From Sutcliffiella horikoshii (GTDB taxonomy: Bacteria > Bacillota > Bacilli > Bacillales > Bacillaceae_I), in NCBI RefSeq assembly GCF_019931755.1, contig NZ_CP082918.1:1654001-1718000 (forward strand): DNA of 64,000 bases. The letters run 5' to 3'. Below are positions 42,217 to 49,816 of this stretch, one piece after another. Below the pieces are notes generated by a model. That model searched no databases and was not told where the DNA came from. It saw only the letters and a program-made list of their open reading frames with translations. The translations under genes were made by a program, and so were the position numbers. Position 1 is the first letter of the stretch, and each line of letters starts with the position of its first letter.

Positions 42217-42603
42217 ATGGGTAAAAACATTGATGATTATATAGATAGAGGGCTAAAAGGAACACCGGAAACAAAGCCTAGTGAGAGAAGAGAATATCTT
42301 TCACAGCTTCGTGAGCGAATTATTCTTGCGTTGACAAACGGCCAAGTGATCCAGCAAAAACCTTATAAGCCCATTGCAGAGTTAATGAAAAGATACCCTT
42401 CTTCCAAGCTGTATCTTGATGGGGATTTGGATTATATGCATCTTTCCAAATATATTCGTATTGCTAATGAAAACAATATCCCCTTTACCATTGTCGACGA
42501 TAAAGCGTCCTCTACCAATATTGGGCTAGTCCTTTCTAGTCCTACAGCAATTGATAAAGAAGATATCTTTGTTACAAAGGAAGAGTTTCAACGACATTTA
42601 TAG
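42217..42603 (+). CDS. yueI: YueI family protein (DUF1694)
   Basis: 128 residues, cytosolic. 'IDDYIDRGLKGTPETKPSERREYLSQLRERI' and 'LYLDGDLDYMHLSKYIRIANENNIPFTIVDD' are typical of the YueI/DUF1694 family, which has no known activity. GGAGGGAAG fixes the ATG at 42217; the ATG at 42202 is part of the leader. In B. subtilis yueI is elsewhere on the chromosome as I recall, so its presence next to ykuJ would be a local difference. Confidence 0.85.
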   Translation: MGKNIDDYIDRGLKGTPETKPSERREYLSQLRERIILALTNGQVIQQKPYKPIAELMKRYPSSKLYLDGDLDYMHLSKYIRIANENNIPFTIVDDKASSTNIGLVLSSPTAIDKEDIFVTKEEFQRHL

Positions 42604-42617
42604 TAGGAGTGGTTTAC

Positions 42618-42761
42618 ATGATGCCAACGGTTCACTGTCCAAAGTGCAATCGCGAAGAAGAAATGGATAAAGTACTTACTGCCCATTCAAATCAAAATGT
42701 CATGTATCGATGCCCACATTGTGCGTATTCGAAGTCACAAATCCAAACGAGTAAAGGTTAA
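42618..42761 (+). CDS. 47-residue zinc-ribbon protein
   Basis: MMPTVHCPKCN starts a 47-residue protein with two Cys-x-x-Cys knuckles (CPKC at 7-10, CPHC near 32-35) separated by about 21 residues, a treble-clef or zinc-ribbon arrangement. The end is basic and polar ('YSKSQIQTSKG'). TAGGAGTGG lies before the tandem ATG codons. It starts 14 bp after yueI and shares its transcript up to a strong terminator. A nucleic acid or protein interaction role is only a guess. Confidence 0.75.
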   Translation: MMPTVHCPKCNREEEMDKVLTAHSNQNVMYRCPHCAYSKSQIQTSKG

Positions 42762-42792
42762 CCAGGCTGGGTCTCCGCAGCCTGGTTTTTTT
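42760..42792 (+). terminator. Rho-independent terminator
   Basis: AACCAGGCTG pairs perfectly with CAGCCTGGTT, followed by a T run; the stem abuts the stop codon. Confidence 0.93.
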
Positions 42793-42821
42793 ATGTCTTT
42801 AAAAGGATAAGAAAGTATACC

Positions 42822-43158
42822 ATTGATTTCCGTTCCAGGCGCTTCGCTTGCCTGCGGGCGGTCCGTGAGCCTCCTCACTCCGTTGCGGGGTCTCAACTGT
42901 CCCTTCCTCCCGCGGGCGTCTGCGCGCCTTCCACTCCAATCAACAAGGTTAATCCATTCACCGTAAGTTTAGAAAGCAGTCTAATCTAAATAACGTAAAA
43001 GCTTAACCTTTTGCTCATGTAATTCCTAGCTGTGGAATGGAGCAAATGGCGAAGACTCCTGCGGGGGAGTAGCGGCAATGTTGAGACCCCGCAGCGAATG
43101 CGAGGAGGCTCAAGGTCGCCCCGCGGAAAGCGCAGCCATTTGCGGAAAGGAACAGCGG
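42822..43158. repeat. Dispersed structured repeat, paired copy F
   Basis: Left arm 42822-42944 (reverse), spacer 42945-43027, right arm 43028-43158 (forward). The right arm has GCAAATGGC/GCCATTTGC, GCGGC/GTCGC (G-U) and TTGAG/CTCAA. It fills most of the 42762-43357 gap. After it only AT-rich upstream sequence of ykuK is seen. Confidence 0.9.
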
Positions 43159-43357
43159 ATTAATCAATCACCTAATGAATGATTTTAGATTAAAAAGGAC
43201 CTGAAAAATCATTGGAAGTTACGTATAAATTTTTGATTATCGCGACAATAATGTAGATATATTTGTCATCCAAACAGCTTGAACGAAGAAAACACTACTT
43301 TTTTGGGAGAAAGGAACATATAAGTATAAGGGAAAGTACGGAAAAGGAAGTGGATAA

Positions 43358-43876
43358 ATGGATAACCCCAGCAAGTTTATTAATATTACCCACGGCTACC
43401 TTACTTTTGAACAAGCTTATGAAAAGCTCCTTTTGTTTATCCAAAAAGACGTGAGGGCCCCATACTTACTATCTATCGGTACAGATTCACATGTACATCA
43501 ACAGGAAACCAAATTCATGACTGCAGTGCATCTGCATCGTGTTGGTAAGGGTGCTTGGGGTTGTGTAAGGCCATACATCGTAAATAGAGCCATTAGAAGC
43601 CTACATGAAAAAATTTCGCTTGAGACTGCTTTAAGTCAAGAAATCGCGATGTTATTTACAATGGAAAAATTGGAAAAGATACAAGATCTATTACTGCCGC
43701 ATTTGGAGCATGGTGCGGATTTCCATTTTGAAATTCATCTCGATATTGGGCAAAAAGGTGCTACAAAAGATTTCATACAGGAAATGACAGGTCGGATTAC
43801 GGCCATGGGCTTGGATGCCAAGATAAAGCCGGATGCATATACAGCCTTTTGTTATGCAAACCGCTATACAAAGTAA
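43358..43876 (+). CDS. ykuK: YkuK family protein (RNase H-like DUF458)
   Basis: 172 residues. 'YLLSIGTDSHVHQQETKFMTAVHLHRVGKG' near 38-67 carries the Asp/His-rich segment of the DUF458 RNase H-like fold, and 'FEIHLDIGQKGATKDFIQEMTGRITAMG' the second acidic block. Activity has not been shown to my knowledge. AAAAGGAAG precedes the ATG. abbA follows after 32 bp, as ykzF (abbA) follows ykuK in B. subtilis. Confidence 0.9.
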   Translation: MDNPSKFINITHGYLTFEQAYEKLLLFIQKDVRAPYLLSIGTDSHVHQQETKFMTAVHLHRVGKGAWGCVRPYIVNRAIRSLHEKISLETALSQEIAMLFTMEKLEKIQDLLLPHLEHGADFHFEIHLDIGQKGATKDFIQEMTGRITAMGLDAKIKPDAYTAFCYANRYTK

Positions 43877-43908
43877 AACCAATCATGTAAAGGAGTGAAA
43901 ATGGTGCA

Positions 43909-44079
43909 ATGGTGACTTTAACTCAAGAGGAAAAGGATCTGCTGGTAACCTTATTGATATCAACTGACGTGGCCAAAGAATTGGTAATCAGTGAAATAAA
44001 TGATATAGAGGTAGGGGAAAAGGAACTTGAGACTAGAACCTATCAAAAACTGATTGAATTGTATGATAAAATCTCTTAG
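43909..44079 (+). CDS. abbA: AbbA-like antirepressor of AbrB
   Basis: 56 residues. MVTLTQEEKDLL starts a helical protein whose 'SEINDIE' and 'TYQKLIELYD' segments align with those I remember for B. subtilis AbbA (YkzF), which binds AbrB and blocks its DNA binding. It is somewhat shorter at the N-terminus than that 65-residue protein. The position between ykuK and cbpB is conserved. AAAGGAGTG is 11 nt from the ATG but only 3-4 nt from an out-of-frame ATG opening a four-codon frame (MVQW), whose stop overlaps the abbA start region. Confidence 0.75.
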   Translation: MVTLTQEEKDLLVTLLISTDVAKELVISEINDIEVGEKELETRTYQKLIELYDKIS

Positions 44080-44096
44080 CGGGATATCTTCCTGTA

Positions 44097-44128
44097 GCTG
44101 CCTTATGAAGGGCAGTTTTTTTGTTGTT
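44097..44128 (+). terminator. Terminator after abbA
   Basis: CTGCCTT and AAGGGCAG flank a short loop and are followed by seven T residues. Confidence 0.8.
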
Positions 44129-44147
44129 TAGTTTTCGGTAATCAGAG

Positions 44148-44434
44148 GAAGATCTTCATCGCTGTTATGAGGATCTTAGTGGGGAGGAATAAGGTAGAGA
44201 GAAGTCTTCATCGCTGTTATGAGGACCTCAGTGGGTAAAATTTAGGTAGAGAGAAGTCTTCATCGCTGTTATGAGGACCTCAGTGGGTTAAATTTAGGTA
44301 GAGAGAAGTCTTCATAACCGTTATGAAGACCTTAGTGGGGAGAAAATAGGTAGAGAGAAGTCTTCATAACCGTTATGAGGACCTTAGCGGGTAGAAATCA
44401 GGTAGAGAGAGGTCTTCATCGCTGTGTCTCGTCC
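44148..44434. repeat. Tandem array 2, about 5.5 units of 52 bp
   Basis: Units of the form GAAGTCTTCATCGCTGTTAT then GAGGACCTCAGTGGG and an A/T-rich stretch ending GGTAGAGA. The period is 52 bp, equal to array 1, and the hairpin part (GTCTTCAT/ATGAGGAC) aligns with array 1. It occupies most of the 44080-44622 gap. A TACAAT at about 44551 may be the -10 of cbpB. Confidence 0.9.
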
Positions 44435-44622
44435 AATATGCAACGCGAACCCCAAAAACTATCTATACTTGTATATGCCTAAATTAGCAGTGTCGAAGAA
44501 AGGCGAATATTTTCTATCGGTTAAAATTCGAGTCCAAGTCATATTTGTGCTACAATGATATTGGTCAATTACACAAAGCGGCATATAGTATTAGAGAGTA
44601 AATAAAGAGAGGAAGAACATTT

Positions 44623-45084
44623 ATGATCAGCCTCCAAAGTAGTAAAGTATTAGGAGCAACCATTAAAGATTTAATTATTCCAGCCGAACGGGTGGCACAT
44701 GTACAAGTAAAGAATAATTTGGAACACGCCTTACTGGTTCTTACTAAAACAGGATATACAGCTGTTCCTGTTCTAGATCCTAAATATAGGTTACATGGTC
44801 TTGTCAGCACTACCCACATTATGGATTCTATACTTGGATTAGAGCGAATTGAATTTGATAAACTTGAGCATATGATTGTCGAAGATGTGATGAATAAAGA
44901 ACTTCCTTGTTTAAATGTAACAGCTACAGTGGAAAAGGGATTGGAACTTTTAGTAGACCATCCTTTTGTCTGTGTTCAAGATGAAAACGATGTATTTGAA
45001 GGTATACTGACCCGTCGTACAATCTTAGATAGATTGAATACACATTTTCAAACGAATGAAACGAAAAAAGACCCGGAAGCATAG
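44623..45084 (+). CDS. cbpB: CBS-domain cyclic-di-AMP-binding protein CbpB
   Basis: 153 residues, cytosolic. Two CBS motifs: 'KDLIIPAERVAHVQVKNNLEHALLVLTKTGYTAVPVLDPKYRLHGLVSTTHIMD' (about 15-70) and 'VEDVMNKELPCLNVTATVEKGLELLVDHPFVCVQDENDVFEGILTRRTILD' (about 87-140). B. subtilis YkuL/CbpB/DarB binds cyclic-di-AMP and, when free, stimulates the (p)ppGpp synthetase Rel and pyruvate carboxylase. AGAGAGGAAG precedes the ATG. Confidence 0.92.
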   Translation: MISLQSSKVLGATIKDLIIPAERVAHVQVKNNLEHALLVLTKTGYTAVPVLDPKYRLHGLVSTTHIMDSILGLERIEFDKLEHMIVEDVMNKELPCLNVTATVEKGLELLVDHPFVCVQDENDVFEGILTRRTILDRLNTHFQTNETKKDPEA

Positions 45085-45097
45085 GGTCTTTTTTTGT
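45064..45097 (+). terminator. Terminator overlapping the cbpB stop codon
   Basis: AAAAAAGACCC pairs with GGGTCTTTTTT; the stem begins inside the last codons of cbpB. Confidence 0.9.
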
Positions 45098-45105
45098 TAC
45101 AGGAG

Positions 45106-45360
45106 TTTTTTTGTCTTCGAACGAAGAGAACGATGCCAAAGTAGCTCGATAAAATAGAGTTTTGTCATCGAACGAGGAGAACGATGCCAAAGTAGCTCGA
45201 TAAAATAGAGTTTTGTCATCGAACGAGGAGAACGATGCCAAAGTAGCTCAATAAAATCGAGTTTTGTCATCAAACGAGGAGAACGATGCCAAAGTAGCTC
45301 AATAAAATAGAGTTTTGTCATCGAACGAGGAGAACGATGCCAAAGTAGCTCAATAAAAAG
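45106..45360. repeat. Tandem array 3, five units of 51 bp
   Basis: Units TTTTGTCATCGAACGAGGAG then AACGATGCCAAAGTAGCTCR and ATAAAATAGAG, nearly identical. Because 51 is divisible by three, open frames run through it in several frames (17-residue peptide repeats on the minus strand); these have no ribosome binding site and are artefacts. It fills most of the 45085-45471 gap. Confidence 0.93.
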
Positions 45361-45471
45361 TTGAAGGTTGCATTAATTCCGTTAAAAGGTACAATTTACA
45401 TAGAGTCACGAAATATAAGCAAGCACACCAAGAATTTTTACAGTTAAACAATAGAGAGAGAAGGGAAAGAT

Positions 45472-46998
45472 ATGGGAACTGCTACGCTCGAGAGGCAAGA
45501 AGTGAAACAAGCCTCACAAAACAAAACGAAGAAGCCATTGGTGTTAGCTGCAATCATGCTTGCAATGTTCATGGCGGCTATAGAAGCGACGATTGTATCC
45601 ACAGCCATGCCGGCGATTGCTGCAGATCTTGGGGGATTCTCTTTATACAGTTGGGTATTTTCTTCCTATTTATTGATGAATGCTGTGACGGTTTTGATAT
45701 ATGGCAAACTGTCGGACCTGTTTGGTAGAAAACCTATCCTTACATTTGGAATCATTGTCTTTTTAATTGGATCTTTATTATGCGGAATGGCTACTTCCAT
45801 TGAAATGTTAATCGTGTTTCGATTTATTCAAGGTTTCGGTGCAGGAGCTGTTATGCCGATTGCCTCCACTATAGTGGGAGATATGTACACAAAAGAGGAA
45901 CGTGCAAAAATACAAGGGTATTTATCGAGTGTATGGGGAATTTCTGCAATCTTGGGACCTGCTATAGGCGGATTGCTTGTTCAGTATGTAAGCTGGAGAT
46001 TTGTATTCTGGGTAAATATCCCTTTAGGCATATTAGCCATTATCGGTCTGTATCTCTTTCTGCATGAGGGAGTGGAAAAGAAGAAACACTCCATCGACTA
46101 TGCAGGAGCAGGCTTGTTATTTGTATCTGTAAGTTCATTCATGCTTGTCATGGTGGAAGGCGGTGTAAGGTGGGAGTGGATTTCAGCTCCTGTATTTAAC
46201 CTTATTGCCTTAGCCGTTATAACTTTTATATTCTTTATTCTGCAAGAAAAGAGAGCGAAAGATCCGATGATGCCGTTTGATATTTGGCAGGAACGGTCTA
46301 TCCTAATTGCCAATACCACATCATTGACAACGGGTGTCATGTTAATAGGTATTTCTAGTTTCTTACCGGCATTTGTACAAGGTGTCATGGAGAGGCCTCC
46401 CATTGTTGCGGGTTTCACCTTGACTACCATGTCCATTGGGTGGCCGATCGCTGCAATGATAGCAGGAAGGCTTTTGTTAAAAATAGGTTTCAGGACGACT
46501 TCCATTATTGGGGGAGTTGCACTGATACTTGGAAGCATCATTTTCATGACGTTAAGCCCTGATGATGGTCCAGTCTGGGCAGCATTTGGCTCGTTCATGA
46601 TTGGAGTCGGAATGGGTTTTTCAACAACTGCCTTCATCGTCTCTATACAAAGTACCGTTCCTTGGCAAAAACGAGGAGTCGCAACAGCATCCAATATGTT
46701 TATGCGAACACTGGGAAGCACCATTGGAGCAGCACTGTTAGGTGGAATTTTGAACTCGAGAATCCAGGAGCATTTGCGGGAAAATGGTGCTTTAGATCAA
46801 TTTTCTTTAGATTCAACGACGCTCCTTCTTAATGAGGAGCAGCGCAATCAACTTTCAGAATCCATGAGGGTATTGCTTCAGGATGGATTAACATCCGCAC
46901 TTCAGACAGTTTACCTAGTAGTTGCAGGATTTGCGGTCATCAGCTTTTTATTAATTTTGCTCTTGCCTAAGAAAAATGAAGAAAGCGGCAACTCTTAA
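45472..46998 (+). CDS. DHA2-family MFS multidrug exporter (14 spans)
   Basis: 508 residues, 14 predicted membrane helices. Motif A-like loop 'GKLSDLFGRKPILTFG' near 85-100, and 'SSVWGISAILGPAIGGLLVQYVSWRFVFWVNIPLGI' near 150-185 is motif C of the antiporter group. It exports drugs or other amphiphiles against protons, and the substrate is unknown. It is inserted between cbpB and ccpC compared with the B. subtilis order. AGAGAGAAGGGAAAG precedes the ATG. No regulator gene is adjacent. Confidence 0.88.
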   Translation: MGTATLERQEVKQASQNKTKKPLVLAAIMLAMFMAAIEATIVSTAMPAIAADLGGFSLYSWVFSSYLLMNAVTVLIYGKLSDLFGRKPILTFGIIVFLIGSLLCGMATSIEMLIVFRFIQGFGAGAVMPIASTIVGDMYTKEERAKIQGYLSSVWGISAILGPAIGGLLVQYVSWRFVFWVNIPLGILAIIGLYLFLHEGVEKKKHSIDYAGAGLLFVSVSSFMLVMVEGGVRWEWISAPVFNLIALAVITFIFFILQEKRAKDPMMPFDIWQERSILIANTTSLTTGVMLIGISSFLPAFVQGVMERPPIVAGFTLTTMSIGWPIAAMIAGRLLLKIGFRTTSIIGGVALILGSIIFMTLSPDDGPVWAAFGSFMIGVGMGFSTTAFIVSIQSTVPWQKRGVATASNMFMRTLGSTIGAALLGGILNSRIQEHLRENGALDQFSLDSTTLLLNEEQRNQLSESMRVLLQDGLTSALQTVYLVVAGFAVISFLLILLLPKKNEESGNS

Positions 46999-47029
46999 GG
47001 ATAATAACTTAAGAGTTGCCGTTTTTTCT
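46986..47029. terminator. Bidirectional terminator
   Basis: GGCAACTCTTAAG pairs perfectly with CTTAAGAGTTGCC, followed by GTTTTTT, between convergent genes. It overlaps the end of the MFS gene. Confidence 0.93.
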
Positions 47030-47033
47030 TTTA

Positions 47034-47774
47034 TTACAGAATAATTTTTATAGACAAATAGACTATGAGAAAAATAGAAAATGCACTAAGTATCTTCTGC
47101 CAAGGAAGAATAGCCAGCCTGTTAGCCAGTTTAATTGCAGTTTGAGCACCTACAAAAGAGCCTAACCCCAAGGCCACTCCGACCCTCCAATCGAAATACC
47201 CCATGGAGAAGTAAACCCAAAATGAGACCGTGCAGCTTGCAAAAGTTTGGAGCCTTGTGAGTCCAATGCTGGTAAGAAAAGAATGTCCAGCATTTAAAAA
47301 GGAATGCATAAGCAGAGTGGCTTGCCCCGGACCGAATAAACCATCAAAGGCGCCAATACCTATATAAGTTGGATAAAAAAGCGGGGTAGGAGTTCCTGTT
47401 TTTTCTGTTTTTCTTAAATTCGATTTTACGATATTTAGAATGGTGGCAATGATCAACAACACCAAAGCAACTTTCAGCAAAACTTCCTCTGTAAGAAAGG
47501 AGGCCAGCAATGCACCACTGATGCCTCCAATGATAGTAAAAGGCACAATGGATAAACCAAGCTTCAATTGAACTTGTTGCTTTTTCCATATCGTGTAAAA
47601 GCTAGTAAATGAACTAAAAGAATTTGAAAACTTGTTTGCGGCAATCGCGGTGTGAATAGGTACTCCCAAAAGTAGCATAGAAGGCAAATTAATAAGGCCG
47701 CCGCCTCCTCCAAGGGTACCCACGAATGTTGCGATAAAACCAATCAATGTAAGGTAGTAGTATGGTGTTTCCAT
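47034..47774 (-). CDS. TauE/SafE family anion exporter
   Basis: 246 residues, seven to eight membrane spans. 'GFIATFVGTLGGGGGLINLPSMLLLGVPIHTAIAANKFSNS' near 11-50 is the first TauE/SafE repeat, and 'GAFDGLFGPGQATLLMHSFLNAGHSFLTSIGLTRLQTF' near 137-175 the second. The family exports sulfite or organosulfur anions; substrate unknown. It is divergently arranged with ccpC over a 122-bp region containing the CcpC-type dyad. Confidence 0.87.
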   Translation of the reverse strand: METPYYYLTLIGFIATFVGTLGGGGGLINLPSMLLLGVPIHTAIAANKFSNSFSSFTSFYTIWKKQQVQLKLGLSIVPFTIIGGISGALLASFLTEEVLLKVALVLLIIATILNIVKSNLRKTEKTGTPTPLFYPTYIGIGAFDGLFGPGQATLLMHSFLNAGHSFLTSIGLTRLQTFASCTVSFWVYFSMGYFDWRVGVALGLGSFVGAQTAIKLANRLAILPWQKILSAFSIFLIVYLSIKIIL

Positions 47775-47867
47775 TGATGTCGCCTTCTTTCAACATTACT
47801 TTATGTTGCTACTTCATTGTATGCTTTTAAAAGTCATAATGAAATGACATTAAAATTAAGATATACT

Positions 47868-47882
47868 ATAAGAAAAACTTAT
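47868..47882. promoter_or_regulatory. CcpC-type dyad ATAA-N7-TTAT
   Basis: ATAAGAAAAACTTAT at 47868-47882 fits the ATAA-N7-TTAT recognition pattern reported for CcpC, 15 bp upstream of the ccpC start and next to a TATACT hexamer (47863-47868). Autoregulation is inferred. Confidence 0.7.
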
Positions 47883-47896
47883 ATTGAGGGTAGTTT

Positions 47897-48775
47897 ATGA
47901 ACACATCAGAATTTCAAATTTTATCGGTATTGGCAAAAGAAAAAAATATGAGAAAAGCATCTGAACGCTTATTTGTTTCCCAACCTGCTTTATCACAAAG
48001 ACTGCAATCCATTGAAAAAAATTGGAATACGAAAATATTTATCAGAACGCAAAAAGGATTACTAATTACACCAGCTGGAGAAAAAATTGTGGAATTTGCC
48101 GAAGAGGTACTGACAAAAGAAGCGAAGGTAAGAGAAGATATTACTTCTTTGGATAAAGAAATTTACGGGACCCTGAAAATTGCAGTGGCCACCATCATAG
48201 GGCAATATTGGCTGCCTAAAGTATTGAAGAGATTTATTCAAAAATATCCAAATGCGAAAGTCTCTCTCGTTACAGGTTGGAGTAGTGATATTGTCAAAAG
48301 TTTATATGAAGATGAAGTTCACCTGGGGATTATCCGCGGAAATCCTGAATGGAAAGGGGTAAAGAAACATCTGCTCAGAGATAAACTTTACCTCGTAGAT
48401 ACGGAAATAAAAGAGCTTTCTGAACTTGAACTTACAGAGCGCCCGTTTATCCAATTCAAGAGTGATTCGACCTATTATCAAGAAATCCAAGTATGGTGGC
48501 ATAAGAAATTTCAGGCACCTCCAAAGCGCACAATTGTAGTAGATCAAATTGAGACATGCAAACAGATGGCGTTGAATGGAATCGGCTATGCAATCTTGCC
48601 GTCCATTACCTTGCAGGATGATTATGATAACATCAAAAAAATTCCGCTTGAAGAAGATGAAGTGTCCAACTTGCACAGGGATACTTGGTTAATAGGATAT
48701 GAGTCTTCCTTCAATCTAAAACAAGTAGAGGCATTTCTAGAAGTACTAGAAGAATATCATCATGGAGGAATTTAA
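47897..48775 (+). CDS. ccpC: LysR-type regulator of citric acid cycle genes, CcpC
   Basis: 292 residues. N-terminal helix-turn-helix (about 1-60; 'NMRKASERLFVSQPALSQRLQSIEKNW') and a substrate-binding domain with 'GTLKIAVATIIGQYWLPKVLKRFIQKYPNAKVSLVTGWSSD', 'RPFIQFKSDSTYYQEIQ' and 'VDQIETCKQMALNGIGYAILPSITLQ', segments I remember from B. subtilis CcpC (YkuM). It represses citZ and citB, and citrate is the effector. Position after cbpB is conserved apart from two inserted genes. Confidence 0.92.
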   Translation: MNTSEFQILSVLAKEKNMRKASERLFVSQPALSQRLQSIEKNWNTKIFIRTQKGLLITPAGEKIVEFAEEVLTKEAKVREDITSLDKEIYGTLKIAVATIIGQYWLPKVLKRFIQKYPNAKVSLVTGWSSDIVKSLYEDEVHLGIIRGNPEWKGVKKHLLRDKLYLVDTEIKELSELELTERPFIQFKSDSTYYQEIQVWWHKKFQAPPKRTIVVDQIETCKQMALNGIGYAILPSITLQDDYDNIKKIPLEEDEVSNLHRDTWLIGYESSFNLKQVEAFLEVLEEYHHGGI

Positions 48776-48870
48776 TAAAACGATTGAGATAATATTGGAT
48801 TATCTTTATAAGAAATAGTAATATAAAACTTTGAGATACTAGACTGAACTTTAAGGTGGAACGAATTTAT

Positions 48871-49707
48871 ATGGAATGGAAAAATATTTTTCGCGGCATG
48901 TTGATGGGTATCAGTGATGTGATACCTGGTGTAAGTGGAGGAACGATTGCATTTATCCTAGGGATTTACGACCGCCTTATCGAGGCGATAAGCGGGATTT
49001 TCAGCAGAGATTGGTTAAAACATCTAAAGTTCCTAATTCCTTTAGGTATTGGTATTGTAGGTGCATTGTTAATTTTCAGTCATCTACTCGATTACTTGTT
49101 ACATACCTATCCACAACCGACCATGTTCTTGTTTTTAGGATTAATTATTGGAGTTTTACCTTTACTAGCTAAAGAATCTAATATGTTACAGACATTTAAA
49201 GCACAACATTATTTTGCACTTTTACTCTCCCTCGTTTTGGTAGGATCTATGGCATTTTTGCAGGAATCCACAAGACCGGTTATCGAAACGTTAACTGTTG
49301 GATCTGCAATCAGTCTATTTTTTGCCGGCTGGATTGCCAGTATGACGATGCTTTTACCTGGTATCAGCGGGTCGATGGTATTATTGATTCTTGGTTTCTA
49401 CACCACAGCGATCGCGGCACTGAAAGATATCAATATCCCTATCATTCTTACTATCGGTGCGGGAGTTGCTGTTGGATTTATCATTTCAAGTAAACTGATT
49501 AAATATGTTCTAGAGCATTTTCCAAAAATAACTTTTGCAGCTATCATTGGACTTGTGATGGGTTCGACGCTAATCGTTTTCCCAGGCTTCTCCCAAAGCA
49601 TGCTTGCAAATGTAATTAGCATCATTACCTTCATCATTGGGTTGATAGTGGTTCAATTTATCGCACGCACAAACGAAAAAATGGTTGCCAAAAGAGAGAC
49701 GGAATAA
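48871..49707 (+). CDS. popT: DUF368 polyprenyl-phosphate transporter, PopT-type
   Basis: About 278 residues with nine to ten hydrophobic segments. 'GMLMGISDVIPGVSGGTIAFILGIYDRLI' at the N-terminus and 'ASMTMLLPGISGSMVLLILGFY' in the middle are the two inverted DUF368 repeats with Asp/Pro-Gly-Ser-Gly motifs. Members recycle undecaprenyl phosphate across the membrane for wall synthesis. It lies where ykuNOP is in B. subtilis. AAGGTGG precedes the ATG at 48871; GTG at 48856 is in frame but lacks a site. Confidence 0.88.
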   Translation: MEWKNIFRGMLMGISDVIPGVSGGTIAFILGIYDRLIEAISGIFSRDWLKHLKFLIPLGIGIVGALLIFSHLLDYLLHTYPQPTMFLFLGLIIGVLPLLAKESNMLQTFKAQHYFALLLSLVLVGSMAFLQESTRPVIETLTVGSAISLFFAGWIASMTMLLPGISGSMVLLILGFYTTAIAALKDINIPIILTIGAGVAVGFIISSKLIKYVLEHFPKITFAAIIGLVMGSTLIVFPGFSQSMLANVISIITFIIGLIVVQFIARTNEKMVAKRETE

Positions 49708-49724
49708 GTCTCTCTTTCTTTTTG
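49695..49724 (+). terminator. Terminator overlapping the end of popT
   Basis: AGAGAGAC pairs with GTCTCTCT, followed by a T-rich run; it overlaps the last codons. Confidence 0.8.
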
Positions 49725-49748
49725 CGAAAAATTGTATAATTTTTTTAC

Positions 49749-49777
49749 TTGTCACACTTTTCGTTGTTTGATAGAGT
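49749..49777 (+). promoter_or_regulatory. Probable sigma-A promoter of dapH
   Basis: TTGTCA (49749-49754), 17-bp spacer, TAGAGT (49772-49777). 40 bp upstream of the dapH start. Moderate match. Confidence 0.5.
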
Positions 49778-49816
49778 AAAGGGATAAAGACTTATTGTTT
49801 TAGGAGGAACTACATA

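Noticed and set aside
43263..43454. 63-residue frame upstream of ykuK
   Set aside because: It overlaps the ykuK start in another frame, and no ribosome binding site fits.
44924..45321. Minus-strand frames with 17-residue peptide repeats
   Set aside because: They exist because the 51-bp period is a multiple of three. No start signals; they overlap cbpB in part.
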